A stretch of 60,115 bases of DNA from positions 1 through 60,115 of the forward strand of contig CAZUJF010000033.1 of the NCBI GenBank assembly GCA_964619955.1, written 5' to 3'. Positions 1-9,881 of the stretch are shown here, piece after piece. The position numbers were made by a program, and so were the translations under genes. This DNA comes from JACQFK01 sp964619955 (GTDB lineage Bacteria > Planctomycetota > MHYJ01 > JACPRB01). Every line of letters starts with the position of its first letter. Positions within the stretch are counted from its first letter, which is position 1. The notes beneath the pieces are model-generated. The model did no database searches, had not been told where the DNA came from, and was given only the letters and a program-made list of their open reading frames with translations.

Positions 1-1906
1 GCTGCGCCCAGACGCGGTTGACCCAGACGCGCGCGGTCAGCGGATTCTGTCCGCCCGTGATCGCCTGCGCGAGTTCCAGGCGCCCGCCCGTGGAGTAGCT
101 CGCGCCGGGCTCCGAGAACAGTTCGAGGAAGCGGCGGGGGACCTCCTCGCCGGGGTTGCCGGAATTGCCCCGGATGAAGACGCGGGGTTTGTGCGGCGTC
201 GCGGATTCCTCGAGGGCCATCGCGCGCGCCGGCGCCCCGGGATGGAAGTGCAGTTCCTCGAGCGAGCGGCGCATCTGTTTCAACTTGGCCTGATCGTCCC
301 CGCTGAGGAAACCCTTCAGCTCCTCGGGCGGAATGTGAGCCGGGAACTCCGGCGCCTCGATCAGGTCCTTGAAGGCGGGGTCCTGCAGCGCGCGACCGTA
401 GCGCAGGGCGGCCTCCTGCAGGGAGGCGGCCGGCTCCGCGAAGAGCGCCGCGAGCGGAGCAGGCGCGCCGGAGAGCTCCGTCCAGAGTTCGGGACTGCGC
501 GCGGCGAAGTCCGCCGCCGGCAGCCGGGCATGGGCGCGCCAGAGCGCGAAGGCGGCGGGGGCGCTCTTGAGGTAGGCCGTCCAGCGCTTGAGGATCGCGG
601 CGTTGAGCGTGTGCGTCTTGGGAGGTTCCTCCGCCGCGAGCAGGTATTCGGCGATGCTCTCCGCGCTGCGGAACGGCGCGCCGAGCTGCGTCCGGCGTTT
701 CTCCCGGAACGCGGCGAGGTCCCCCTCGCGCTTCGCGAGTTCCTTGCGGTAGGCGGCGTAGTCGGGGCTCTCCACGGGCGCCTGCAGCAAGGGCGCCTCC
801 TTGGGGGCGGAGGAGCTGGCGAAGATCCCGTAGAGCGCGTAGTAGTCCTTGATCGTGACGGGATCGTACTTGTGGTCGTGACACCGCGCGCAGCCGAGCG
901 TCAGGCCCAGCAGGCCGCGTCCGAGCACGTCGATGCGGTCGTCGATGATCTCGGGCTGGCGGTTGAGGAAGGTCCGGCCGACGGTCAGGAAGCCGAGCGC
1001 GGCGAGGTCGCGCGGATCGCCCTTCGGGAGCCGGTCGGCGGCGAGCTGCTTCCGCACGAACTGGTCGTAGGGGAGATCCTCGTTGAACGCGCGGATCACC
1101 CAGTCGCGGTAGGTCCAGGGGTAGGGCAGGCGGCGCTCCTCGTCGACGACCCATTCCTTCGTGTCGGCGTAGCGGGCCACGTCGAGCCAGTGGCGGCCCC
1201 AGCGTTCGCCGTGGCGCGGGGAGGCGAGCAGGCGATCGATGACGCGTTCGTAGGCTCCGGGACTGGTGTCGGCGAGGAACGCCTCGATCTCCTCCGCGCT
1301 CGGCGGCAGTCCGCTGAGGTCGTAGGTCACGCGCCGGAGCAGGCTGCGGCGCTCCGCCTCCCTGCCGGGCTCCATGCCCGCGTGCTCGAGGCTGCTGAGC
1401 ACGAACGCGTCGACCGGGGTCCGGACCCAGGCCGCGTCCTTGACGGCGGGGACGGATACGGCGGCGGGGGCCTTGAAGGACCAGAACTGCCGCGCGACGG
1501 CGAGGTTCAGGACGGGGACGAGCGAGACGGGAACCGGACCGCCGATGCGGGGGTCCGGCGCGCCGAGTTTGACCCAGGCCGAAAGGTCGGCGATCTGTTC
1601 TTCCGGCAGCTTCTGCTTCTCCGGCATCTGGATGCCGTCGTCGGCGTGGCGGATGGCCTTGATGAGCAGGCTGCGGTCGGGATGGCCGGGGACCAGCGCC
1701 GGTCCCGAGTCCCCGCCCTTGAGGAGGGCGTCGCGGGTGTCGACGAGCAGGCCGCCCTTGGCCTTGCCCGCCTGGGCGCTGTGGCACTTGTAGCAGCGTT
1801 CGACGAGGACGGGGCGGACCTTCTTCTCGAAGAACGCGACGTGTTCGGGGGGCAGCGCGGCCGTCTGCGCCAGCAGCGCCGCCATCCAGAGTCCGGCCGC
1901 CGTCAT
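1..1906 (-). CDS. Secreted c-type cytochrome / DUF1549 / DUF1553 protein (C-terminus outside window)
   Basis: The frame opens with ATG at 1906 and runs off the left edge. It has a short hydrophobic signal peptide, then a CYKCH heme-binding motif at residues 38-42 (planctomycete cytochrome domain). The DUF1549 region follows, with the family phrase YDLSGLPPS and a second CARCH motif. The start of DUF1553 (PLTARVWVNRVW) is at the window edge. The family is abundant in Planctomycetes and is thought to be exported, but its reaction is unknown. It matches the 20232-23399 gene closely in layout. By analogy a DUF1501 partner probably lies beyond the edge; this is inference. Confidence 0.9.
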   Translation of the reverse strand, partial: MTAAGLWMAALLAQTAALPPEHVAFFEKKVRPVLVERCYKCHSAQAGKAKGGLLVDTRDALLKGGDSGPALVPGHPDRSLLIKAIRHADDGIQMPEKQKLPEEQIADLSAWVKLGAPDPRIGGPVPVSLVPVLNLAVARQFWSFKAPAAVSVPAVKDAAWVRTPVDAFVLSSLEHAGMEPGREAERRSLLRRVTYDLSGLPPSAEEIEAFLADTSPGAYERVIDRLLASPRHGERWGRHWLDVARYADTKEWVVDEERRLPYPWTYRDWVIRAFNEDLPYDQFVRKQLAADRLPKGDPRDLAALGFLTVGRTFLNRQPEIIDDRIDVLGRGLLGLTLGCARCHDHKYDPVTIKDYYALYGIFASSSAPKEAPLLQAPVESPDYAAYRKELAKREGDLAAFREKRRTQLGAPFRSAESIAEYLLAAEEPPKTHTLNAAILKRWTAYLKSAPAAFALWRAHARLPAADFAARSPELWTELSGAPAPLAALFAEPAASLQEAALRYGRALQDPAFKDLIEAPEFPAHIPPEELKGFLSGDDQAKLKQMRRSLEELHFHPGAPARAMALEESATPHKPRVFIRGNSGNPGEEVPRRFLELFSEPGASYSTGGRLELAQAITGGQNPLTARVWVNRVWAQ

Positions 1907-1983
1907 CGATTCACTCCGCCTACTGTACGGAGGCGGGCGGAGCGGAACTTCCCCGGGAGGGGAAATTTCGGCGGGGATTAATT

Positions 1984-2418
1984 TCAGGTCTGGAAGGGCT
2001 CCAGGCGGTAGGGGCCGCCGTGCGGGTCCTCGATGAGGTTGAGGAGCAGCTGGACGCCGCATTTCGGGCAGCGGGTCTTCTTGTCGAAGGCCGCGCGGGG
2101 GGCGGAAAGCTTGGCGCCGCAGGGGCAGTCGAAGGGAAGCTTCTCGGGCGGCAGGGCGGGTTCGACGGCGTCCACCGGCAGCGCGGCCTCGGTGCCGAAG
2201 GCGGCTTCGGTCTCCGCATTGGGATCCACGCCCTGCTTGCCCAAGGCGGGCAGGCTGGTTTCGGTGTCCGAACTCTTGGAGGCGGGCGCGGGGCGGGCCG
2301 GAGGGGCGCTTTCGAGGATCACTTCCTTGGGAGGTTTGGCCGCCGGCTCGCCCTGGTTGCGGGCCTTGGCCTGCCGGACGAGCCGCTTGATTTCCTGACG
2401 TCGCTTGCCGAGCGCCAT
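1984..2418 (-). CDS. Small zinc-ribbon protein, function unknown
   Basis: This 144-residue protein starts at ATG 2418 with a basic helix (MALGKRRQEIKRLVRQ), followed by a low-complexity Ala/Pro-rich middle. It ends in one C-x-C-G ... C-P-x-C zinc-ribbon-like module (CPCGAKL ... CPKCG). The same module occurs three times in the protein at 10746-11513, so the two belong to one local family. A GAGGGTG sequence before the ATG could serve as ribosome binding site. It lies 77 bp upstream of the DUF1549 gene on the same strand. It is probably cytoplasmic. No specific function can be assigned. Confidence 0.65.
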   Translation of the reverse strand: MALGKRRQEIKRLVRQAKARNQGEPAAKPPKEVILESAPPARPAPASKSSDTETSLPALGKQGVDPNAETEAAFGTEAALPVDAVEPALPPEKLPFDCPCGAKLSAPRAAFDKKTRCPKCGVQLLLNLIEDPHGGPYRLEPFQT

Positions 2419-2521
2419 GGTGTCACCCTCGTTGTCCCGGATTTGGAACGTTGGGAGGGCCGAAAGGTTCAGCCCCCATGAATCAGACGTCGCCGCCTCC
2501 CCCGGCCCCTGCAGGGAAGCG

Positions 2522-5500
2522 TCAATTGCGGGCGGGGACGCGGACCGTGATCGGGGCCGACGTGGGATTCGGAGCCTCGCGCACCCGCGCGTGGGCCGGC
2601 CGGGTCATGGGGGCCACCCAGGCGGTGCAATTGAGGAAGATCCGACGTTCCGTCTGGCCCTCGGGGATCAGGATGCCGCTCAGGCCGATGTCGTCCACGA
2701 CCGACCCGAAGGGGAGATTCTCCAGGTCGAAGGACACGCGGTCGTTGTGCCCCTCGCGGTGGATGCGCAGCTTCGCCGTCACCCGGCCCCCGGGTTTGAG
2801 CACGATCTCGTCCCCGGCCCCCGGCTCGTCGGGCTCCAGCCAGACCAGCGTCCGGGGCCGCTTCGCGACGTCGAGCGTCCCGAAGCCCTTGACGTCGACC
2901 TTCCGCCCGCCGGCGCCGGCGACGACCTTCACCCTCGCGCCGTCCTCCGCGGAGGGCTTCGTCGCATCCGCCGCCGCGAAGAGCGTGCCCTTCGCCTCCG
3001 TGTGCCCCTCTTCGACGATGATCGGCGTGGACACGCGGAATCCCGCCGGCAGGCCGCTGATGTCGACGCGGACCGCCTCCTCGAAGCCGTCGATGCGGTC
3101 GATCCGGACGCTGAAGTTCGTCCCGCTGCCCAGGGGCACGGAGGGGACGACGCCCTCGAGCGTCGCGCGGAAGTCCGGCCGCGCCTCGCGGAGGATCAGC
3201 CGGTAGAGATGGCGTTCGCCGCCGGCGCCGCGGGACTCCGTCACGCGCACGACGTAGTCGCCGTCGGCCGGGACCTTGAAGAGCAGCTTCGAATCGCTGC
3301 CCAGCCGCCGGTCGGCGTCGTCGTCGTTCCGGTGGTGCACGGGGAAGACCGGCAGCCCGTTGGCGGGCGGCTTCGTGCCGGGCGGCAGCGGCTCCACGAT
3401 GTAGGCGGGCTCGTCCAGCGCGTGCGCCGTGGCGCTTGTGTCGAAGTAGGTGCGGCGCTTGCCGCCGATCGTGAAAAAGTCCCAGGTGCTGTCCGGCCCG
3501 CGCGGGGCCAGCAACAGCTTCACGACCTCGCCCTGGAGGTAGAGGTACTGGCCCAGGTCCATCTCCTCCCACTGCCAGAAGCGCCCGCCGTTGCCCGTCG
3601 AGTCGATCGGGCGGAACGTGAGGTAGCTGTCGCGCACCGCCCGCAGCAGGACGCGCTCCACGGGGCGCCCGTCCGGATGCAGCAGTTCCAGGGCCGTGTC
3701 CGTCGGCAGCCCGAGCTGCGCCGCCTGCGTCTCGAGCACCCAGGTCTGCCCGGCCTTCGCGCTGAATCGGTAGTGGTCCACGTCGCCGGGATTCTGGAAG
3801 CGGCCGTTCGCGCCGCCCGGCGCGGAGACCGGCTGCGCCTGGGCGGGACGGTCGTTGTCCTCGGCCTCGATGACTTCGGGAGCGGCGGCCACCTTCACCG
3901 TGAAGACGCGGCGGGCACGGAAACGCGCGGCATCCGCCGGGACGGCGACCTCGCCGGACGCGCCCGCGATGACCTTGACGCGGCTGCCGGCGGGGAGGTT
4001 GGGGCCGATGAGCTGCAGCTCCGTCTCGACGCCGGCGGGGACCGAGAGCGGGAACACGGCGCCCAGCACCGGCAGCGCTCCCGCCGAGAGTCGGTACCAG
4101 TGGTCCGCGGAGGCGCCCAGCTGGAGGTCGCGCAGCGTCGCCGTGTAGGTCCCGTCGGCGGGGATCTTCGCGACGAGCAGCGGATCGGATTCCCCCTCGA
4201 AGTCGATGTTGCTCGCGATCACGCGGCCCGTCGCGTCGAGCAGCGACAGCACGAGTTCCGCCTTGGAGCCGAGGCGTTTCGCCGCGGCATCCAGGACGAG
4301 CGTCTCGCCCGCCTTCGCCTCGAACGTGAAGCGGTCCTCGTCCCCCCGCCCCGAGAGCACGCCCCAGAACGACGCGGGCAGGGGAGCCGAGGTGACGCCG
4401 CCTTCATGTTCGGCGATCTGCGGCAGCGCTTCGATGAAGGCTTTCACGCGGTTGGTCTCGGTCCCGGCCTTGGCGAGGGAGAACTCGAGTTCGCCGGCGG
4501 ATGCTTCGGGCAGCGTGACCTTGATCCAGACGTGATCCGCGGCGGGGACGCCCTCCAGGACGGCCTCGGCCTTGCCACCGTGCACGCGGAGCTCCGAAAG
4601 GGCCGCCAGATTCCTTCCCGTGAGCTTGAGCTTCGACGTCGTCCCTCGCTGCAATCCGCGGGGTTCGAGGCCGCTGAGCTCGGGTTTCGCCGGGGCGGGC
4701 GCCGCGGCCGCCTGGGGTTTTCCGGCGGCGGTCTCGTAGACCTGGAAGCTCCCGTCGAGGCGGCCCACCGCGAGCGATTTCCCGCCCGATGCAAACGCGA
4801 GGCCCACGGGCCAGTCCGGCTGGACCTCGAGCGCGAGCTTCGGAGTCATGTCCCCCGCGTTCCAGAGCTTCACGCTGCGGTCCTCGGAGGACGAGGCGAT
4901 CAACGCTCCGTCCGGCGACCAGGCGAGTCGCAGGATCGCGCCCTCGTGCGCGAAGGTCGAATGCAGCAGCGGGTTCGTGCCCTCCTTCGCGGCCTCGGAG
5001 ATCTCGTAGACGCGGATGCGCTTGTCCAAACCGCCCGTGGCGAGGCGCCTGCCGTCGGGGCTCCACGCGAGCGTGTGGAGGCCCTTCGTGGACTCCGCCA
5101 GCGTATCCAGGCGCGCGCCATCGGCGACGGACCAGAGCTTGGCCGTGCGGTCGCTGCTCGCGCTGGCGAGGATCTTCCCGTCGGCCCGGAAGCCGAGCGC
5201 GTAGACCGCTTCGTTGTGGCCCTCGATCCGACGCACGGGCTTCGCCTGGTCCCGGTTCCAGAGCAGGACGTGCTGGTCGTAGCTGCCGCTCGCGAAATGG
5301 ACGCCGTCCGGAGCGAAGGCCACGGCATAGACCGCATCGGCGTGCCCCTGGAAGGTCTTCAGCAGCTTTCCGTCGGCGACGTTCCACAGCCGCGCCTCGG
5401 CGGCCGAGCCGGGCTCGCCCGCGCCGGCGAGCAGCAGGGCGCCGTCCGGGCTGAACGCCACGGCGTTCACGCGGCCCTGGTGTCCGGACAGCGTCCGTAC

Positions 5501-5998
5501 GATCGCGCGGGTGTCCGACGAGCGCAGCTCGACATCCCGGCTCCGGGCGAGGGCGAGAAGGTTCTGCCGGGGTTCGGCGGCCGCGGCGTGGACGGCCTTC
5601 CTCGGCTCCTTCTTGGGGGCGATCTTGGGGATCGCGACGGCGGCGCCGAGAACCTCGCCGGCCCTGGGCCCCGGGGCGCCGGCCGCGATCCAGGCGCGGA
5701 CGAGGGCGATGTCCTCCGCCTTGAGCTTCGGCGCCTTCTTCGGCGGCGGCATGAAGGGCTTCTTCTTGTGTTCGAGGCTCGCGAGGAGGAGGCTCTCGTC
5801 GGGTTTGCCCGGGATCACGACGGGCCCGTCCGCGCTGCCCTTCATGACGGCGGCGTGGGTGTCGACGACGAAGTCCCCCTCGGCCTTGGCCGCGTCGTGG
5901 CAGCTCGCGCAGTGTTTCGCGAAGAGGGCGTGCACCGGCCCGTAGGAGGGCGGCTCCTGGGCGGCGAGCAGCAGCAGGGCGCCGAGGCAGGCGTTCAT
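2522..5998 (-). CDS. Cytochrome c-type / WD40 / PPC-domain secreted protein
   Basis: The protein has 1158 residues from ATG 5998; a TTG two codons upstream is less likely. A signal peptide (residues 1-14) precedes a CASCH heme motif at 30-34, typical of planctomycete cytochrome domains. About six WD40 blades follow (roughly 150-420), with GH...AVAFSPDG and LW signatures. The C-terminal half carries bacterial pre-peptidase (PPC)-like beta domains with phrases such as DEDRFTFEAKAGETLVLD. The gene starts 2 nt after the stop of the DUF1549/1553 gene at 6001-8433, so the two are co-transcribed and probably form one exported complex. The reaction is unknown. Confidence 0.9.
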   Translation of the reverse strand: MNACLGALLLLAAQEPPSYGPVHALFAKHCASCHDAAKAEGDFVVDTHAAVMKGSADGPVVIPGKPDESLLLASLEHKKKPFMPPPKKAPKLKAEDIALVRAWIAAGAPGPRAGEVLGAAVAIPKIAPKKEPRKAVHAAAAEPRQNLLALARSRDVELRSSDTRAIVRTLSGHQGRVNAVAFSPDGALLLAGAGEPGSAAEARLWNVADGKLLKTFQGHADAVYAVAFAPDGVHFASGSYDQHVLLWNRDQAKPVRRIEGHNEAVYALGFRADGKILASASSDRTAKLWSVADGARLDTLAESTKGLHTLAWSPDGRRLATGGLDKRIRVYEISEAAKEGTNPLLHSTFAHEGAILRLAWSPDGALIASSSEDRSVKLWNAGDMTPKLALEVQPDWPVGLAFASGGKSLAVGRLDGSFQVYETAAGKPQAAAAPAPAKPELSGLEPRGLQRGTTSKLKLTGRNLAALSELRVHGGKAEAVLEGVPAADHVWIKVTLPEASAGELEFSLAKAGTETNRVKAFIEALPQIAEHEGGVTSAPLPASFWGVLSGRGDEDRFTFEAKAGETLVLDAAAKRLGSKAELVLSLLDATGRVIASNIDFEGESDPLLVAKIPADGTYTATLRDLQLGASADHWYRLSAGALPVLGAVFPLSVPAGVETELQLIGPNLPAGSRVKVIAGASGEVAVPADAARFRARRVFTVKVAAAPEVIEAEDNDRPAQAQPVSAPGGANGRFQNPGDVDHYRFSAKAGQTWVLETQAAQLGLPTDTALELLHPDGRPVERVLLRAVRDSYLTFRPIDSTGNGGRFWQWEEMDLGQYLYLQGEVVKLLLAPRGPDSTWDFFTIGGKRRTYFDTSATAHALDEPAYIVEPLPPGTKPPANGLPVFPVHHRNDDDADRRLGSDSKLLFKVPADGDYVVRVTESRGAGGERHLYRLILREARPDFRATLEGVVPSVPLGSGTNFSVRIDRIDGFEEAVRVDISGLPAGFRVSTPIIVEEGHTEAKGTLFAAADATKPSAEDGARVKVVAGAGGRKVDVKGFGTLDVAKRPRTLVWLEPDEPGAGDEIVLKPGGRVTAKLRIHREGHNDRVSFDLENLPFGSVVDDIGLSGILIPEGQTERRIFLNCTAWVAPMTRPAHARVREAPNPTSAPITVRVPARN

Positions 5999-6000
5999 GG

Positions 6001-8433
6001 TCAATGAGTGAAGAGGAATTCCTTCGAGCTGAGGATACCCCAGTAGAGATCCTCCAGCAACTCGCGGCGGGGGACGTCCGGCGCCGACGCCAGGACCTCG
6101 GCGTAGCGGCGGCGTTCCTCCGCCGTGGGGAGCCGCGTGAGGGCGGAGAGGAAAAGGTCCTCGAGGACTTCCTCGTCAGCGGTCCCGGCGGCGATGAGCC
6201 GGTCGATGCGGTTGTTCTTCGCGCGCAGCTTCTGGTTGAGCGTGTCGCCATTGGCCATGTGCAGGGCCTGGGACATGGACGGCTCGCTCGTGCGCTCGCA
6301 TTCGCAGGGGATGATGCGGTCGGGGCGGCCGAAGGACTTCAGGAAGTAGGAATCGATGTTGGAGTCGGGCAGCTGAAGGGCGCGCCAGCCGGCGGGATAC
6401 GCGAAGTTGCCGCGGCCCCGTTCGGCGGCCTGATGGAACTCCGTGGCCGCGCCGCTGACCTGGCTGAGGGCGTCGAGCGTGACCTCGGCCATCATGCGGC
6501 GCGGATAGTAGTGCGAGTAGAAGCGCCGGTCCGTCGCGTTGCCGGGGACCGTGCGCGAGGAACGCTGGTAGGTTTCCGAGCGCAGGATGGTGCGCATCAG
6601 GGCCTTGAGGTCGAACTTCTCGCGGGCGAGTTCCGCGGCGAGCGCGGAGAGCAGGGCCTCGTCGGAGGCGGGGTTGGTGAGGCGCAGGTCATCCACCGCC
6701 TCCACGATGCCCGTGCCGAAGAAGTTGGCCCAGACGCGGTTGACGATGGACCGGGAGAAGTAGGGGTTCGAGGGGTCGACGAGCCAGTCGGCCAGGTACT
6801 CGCGGCGGTCGCGGGGATCGCCGGGAGGGAGCGGCTTCGCGTCCAGCGGCGCGGGGGGCTGGGGGCGGTTCGTGAGCGGCTGGACCAGTTCGCCGTCGGG
6901 GGCGGTGAAGACGATGCTGTCGCCGTCGCGGCGCCCGTTCTTGACCCGCACCCGGGCGAAGAGACTGGCGAAGCCGTAGTACTGGTCGTTCGTCCATTTC
7001 TCCATGGGGTGGTTGTGGCACTTCGCGCAGTTGATCGCCATGCCGAGGAAGACCTGGCTGACCGTCTCGGACATCTCCGTCGGATCGTCCTGCAGCAGGA
7101 AGAACGTGCCGTTGCCGTGTTCGAGCGTGCCGCCCTTCGCGGTGACGATATCGCGGGCGAAGCGGTCCCAGGGCGCGTTCGCCGCGATCTGGTTGCGGAT
7201 CCAGGTGTGGTAGGCCCACATGACCGGGCCCTTGAGCCGCTTGGAGTTGACGAGGAGCAGGTCGCTCCATTTGTAGGTCCAGTAGTCGACGTACTCCGGC
7301 CGCGCGAGCAGGGCGTCGATCACGCGGTCGCGCTTGTCCGGGCTCGGGTCGGCGAGGAAGGCGCGCGCCTCGGCGGCCGTGGGCAGGACCCCGATGCTGT
7401 CGAGGTGCGCGCGGCGCAGGAACTCCGCGTCCCCGGAGCGCGGCGAGGGCGGAAGCCGAAGCTCCCGGAGTTTTTCCATGGAGCGTTCGTCGATGAAGTT
7501 CCGTTTCGGGGCCTTCGTGAAGACGTCCGGCGCGAGTTCGTTCGCGTAGGGCACCGTGACGAGGCCGATGGCGATCTTGGAGAGGAACCAGGCGGTGATG
7601 GCGCCCTGGCCGTTGCCGATGACCTTGACGCGGCCCGTCTCGTCGGGCACCGCGACCGTGCTGTCGGAACCGGTGTACTTCGCCCACGGGGTGGCGTCGC
7701 GCACGGAGCCGTCGGAGAAATGGGCGAGCACGATGATCTGCTGCTCGTCCCCCGGCTTCAGCGTCAGGGCGGGCGGGACGATCTCGAGCCGCTCGATGCG
7801 GGGGTCGTCCTTGCGCGGACCCGGAACGCCGTGCGCGATCCAGTCGGCGAGCATATCGTAGTCGCGCCGGCCGGGGGAGAAGCGCACGCCGCCCTTGTGC
7901 TTGAGCGCGCCGCTGGGTTTGAGGAGCAGCAGGCTGCGGCCGGGATCCTCGAGGTTGATGCGGCGTCCGAGGGCGTGGCGGGTGAGGACGCTGAAGTCGC
8001 CTTCGTCGTCGTAGCCGCGAAGCGAGAGGCGGAAGCCGGCCTTGCCCGCGAGCGCGCCGTGGCAGGCGCCGCTGGAGCAGCCGAAGCGCGCGAGCAGCGG
8101 CTGGATCTGGTTCCGGAAGCTGGGTTCGAAGGGCTTGTCCATCTCCTTCACGATGACCTTGACGGAGGCGCGGTGGGCTCCGTGCCGGGCGCTCAGCGTG
8201 GCGCTGCCGTTCGCCACGGGGACGGCGAGGCCCTGCTCGATGCGGACGATGCCCGGCGTTTCGGAAACGAGGACCGCGTCGGGAAGCGCGCCCGTGAAGC
8301 GGCCGCCGCGGACGGATTCCACGACGAGGGTCTGGCGGGCCGAGGGGCCCTGGAGCGTGAAGTCGCCGGGCAGGAGGGCGATGCCCTCCCCGGAGGCCTG
8401 CAGCGCCGCGGCGCAGAGGATCGTGAGCAGCAT
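6001..8433 (-). CDS. DUF1549/DUF1553 protein with N-terminal Ig-like domain
   Basis: This 810-residue secreted protein has a signal peptide and then a bacterial Ig-like segment (about 20-95). A C-x4-CH motif (C119, C124, H125, in FGCSSGACHG) is the spaced heme-like motif common in this subfamily. DUF1549 follows (about 320-510, containing CAKCHNHP), then DUF1553 (about 565-790, opening with NPYFSRSIVNRVWANFFG). The ATG directly follows the TAG stop of the DUF1501 gene with no gap. The WD40 gene starts 2 nt after this gene's stop. The compact three-gene order points to one operon. Enzymatic activity is not known. Confidence 0.92.
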   Translation of the reverse strand: MLLTILCAAALQASGEGIALLPGDFTLQGPSARQTLVVESVRGGRFTGALPDAVLVSETPGIVRIEQGLAVPVANGSATLSARHGAHRASVKVIVKEMDKPFEPSFRNQIQPLLARFGCSSGACHGALAGKAGFRLSLRGYDDEGDFSVLTRHALGRRINLEDPGRSLLLLKPSGALKHKGGVRFSPGRRDYDMLADWIAHGVPGPRKDDPRIERLEIVPPALTLKPGDEQQIIVLAHFSDGSVRDATPWAKYTGSDSTVAVPDETGRVKVIGNGQGAITAWFLSKIAIGLVTVPYANELAPDVFTKAPKRNFIDERSMEKLRELRLPPSPRSGDAEFLRRAHLDSIGVLPTAAEARAFLADPSPDKRDRVIDALLARPEYVDYWTYKWSDLLLVNSKRLKGPVMWAYHTWIRNQIAANAPWDRFARDIVTAKGGTLEHGNGTFFLLQDDPTEMSETVSQVFLGMAINCAKCHNHPMEKWTNDQYYGFASLFARVRVKNGRRDGDSIVFTAPDGELVQPLTNRPQPPAPLDAKPLPPGDPRDRREYLADWLVDPSNPYFSRSIVNRVWANFFGTGIVEAVDDLRLTNPASDEALLSALAAELAREKFDLKALMRTILRSETYQRSSRTVPGNATDRRFYSHYYPRRMMAEVTLDALSQVSGAATEFHQAAERGRGNFAYPAGWRALQLPDSNIDSYFLKSFGRPDRIIPCECERTSEPSMSQALHMANGDTLNQKLRAKNNRIDRLIAAGTADEEVLEDLFLSALTRLPTAEERRRYAEVLASAPDVPRRELLEDLYWGILSSKEFLFTH

Positions 8434-9822
8434 CTAGAAGAGTTCCCGGATGTGGCTGGTGCCGAAGTCGACCACGGGATACGGACGCGCCGCCGGCCCC
8501 GGGAGGTGCGCTTCGAGGTCCACGCCGAGGGCGTGATAGATCGTGCCGACGATCTCGGGGGGCGACACGGGGCGCTCCGCGGGATACGCGCCGCCCTCGT
8601 CGCTGCGCCCCACGACGCGGCCGCCCTTCACGCCGCCGCCGGCGAAGTACATGGTCCAGCACTGGGGCCAGTGGTCGCGGCCGCCCGCGGGGTTGATGCG
8701 CGGGGTGCGCCCGAACTCGGCGAGGTTGGCGACCATCGTCTTTTCGAGCAGGCCGCGCTGCGAGAGGTCCTCGATCAGCGCGCTGTAGGCCTGGTCGTAC
8801 ATCGGCGCGACGATCTCCTTCATGCCCTGGATGGACGTGAAGGGCTTCGAGCCGTGGATGTCCCAGGTGATCTCGTCGAAGACGGTGATGAACGTGTTGA
8901 TCGTGACGAAGCGCACGCCCGCCTCGATGAGGCGCCGCGCGAGCAGGCAGCACTGGCCGAAGCGGGTGCGGCCGTAGCGGTCCCGGACGGCGTCGGTCTC
9001 CTTCGTGAGATCGAAGGCCTCGCGGGCCCGGGCGGAGGTCATCAGCGTGAACGCGGTCTTGAAGTTCTCGTCCATCAGCGTCGCGTTTTCGCTCGCCTCG
9101 AAGTCCTTCACGCTCTGGTCGACGATGTCGCGCAGCCGCTTGCGGCGGTCGATGCGGGCCTCGCCGATCTCCTTGGGGGGGAGCAGGTCGGGGACCTTGA
9201 AGTCGGGCTTGGAGGGGTCGGCGTTGAGCTCGAAGGGGTCGTAGGCCTTGCCGAGGAAGCCCGCGTCCTGCCCGTGCGGCATGGCCCCGCCCGTGGGCCC
9301 CATCGGCTCGGGCAGGATGATGTGGGCGGGCAGCTCGTTGCGCTTCCCGCGGAGGAACTGCAGGGCGCTGCCGACGTGGGGCGTGTTGACGCCGCCGGTG
9401 AAGAGGCGCCCCGTCTGCATCATCTGGTGGCCGCTGTCATGGACGGCGGCGGCCGTGTGGTAGCAGCTGCGGACCAGGGAGAACTTGTCGGCGACCTTCG
9501 CGTGGAGCGGGAGCAGTTCGGTGAGCTGGATGTCCGGGGAGGCGGTCTTGATCGTCTGGAAGGGCCCGCGGATCTCGGCGGGGGCGTCGGGCTTCGGGTC
9601 GAAGAGGTCGATCTGGCTCGGCGCGCCGAGGTTGAAGATCATGATGCAGGACTTGTCGTCCCGGCCCGTGTCGTGGCCGCGCGCCTTTTCCTGGGCCTGC
9701 AGCTGCAGGTAGCCCGGCAGCGTGAGGCCGAGGGCGCCGAGCGCGCCGACCTGGAGGAAGTCGCGGCGCCGGACGCCGCTGTCGCAGGTGTGAACCGCGC
9801 CCTTGGAAGAGAAGCTCAGCAT
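8434..9822 (-). CDS. DUF1501 family protein
   Basis: The protein has 462 residues from ATG 9822. Its N-terminus has a twin-arginine-like signal (RRRDFLQVGALGALG), suggesting folded export by Tat. Family signatures include FNLGAPSQIDLFDPKPDAPAE, AEFGRTPRINPAGGRDHWP and a C-terminal alkaline-phosphatase-like segment ending in SHIRELF. DUF1501 proteins are distant sulfatase/phosphatase-fold relatives usually paired with DUF1549/1553 proteins, as here. It appears to be first in the operon. The apparent longer open frame up to 10701 is antisense shadow of the phosphoesterase and was trimmed. Confidence 0.92.
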   Translation of the reverse strand: MLSFSSKGAVHTCDSGVRRRDFLQVGALGALGLTLPGYLQLQAQEKARGHDTGRDDKSCIMIFNLGAPSQIDLFDPKPDAPAEIRGPFQTIKTASPDIQLTELLPLHAKVADKFSLVRSCYHTAAAVHDSGHQMMQTGRLFTGGVNTPHVGSALQFLRGKRNELPAHIILPEPMGPTGGAMPHGQDAGFLGKAYDPFELNADPSKPDFKVPDLLPPKEIGEARIDRRKRLRDIVDQSVKDFEASENATLMDENFKTAFTLMTSARAREAFDLTKETDAVRDRYGRTRFGQCCLLARRLIEAGVRFVTINTFITVFDEITWDIHGSKPFTSIQGMKEIVAPMYDQAYSALIEDLSQRGLLEKTMVANLAEFGRTPRINPAGGRDHWPQCWTMYFAGGGVKGGRVVGRSDEGGAYPAERPVSPPEIVGTIYHALGVDLEAHLPGPAARPYPVVDFGTSHIRELF

Positions 9823-9881
9823 CGATGATCGCCCCCCAGCACCTTCAGTACAGTTACCCAACGGGGGTCTTTCGGGTGGAT

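Noticed and set aside
5998..6004. TTG start two codons upstream of the WD40 cytochrome ATG
   Set aside because: The ATG gives a cleaner signal peptide, and the TTG would overlap the preceding stop without any supporting ribosome site.
2405..6007. 1200-codon plus-strand open frame opposite the WD40 cytochrome gene
   Set aside because: Low-complexity Arg/Gly/Val-rich translation with no family motifs; it mirrors a gene with clear domains and is an antisense effect of high GC.
6004..9828. 1274-codon plus-strand open frame opposite the DUF1549 and DUF1501 genes
   Set aside because: It spans two well-supported genes on the other strand and has only compositional sequence.
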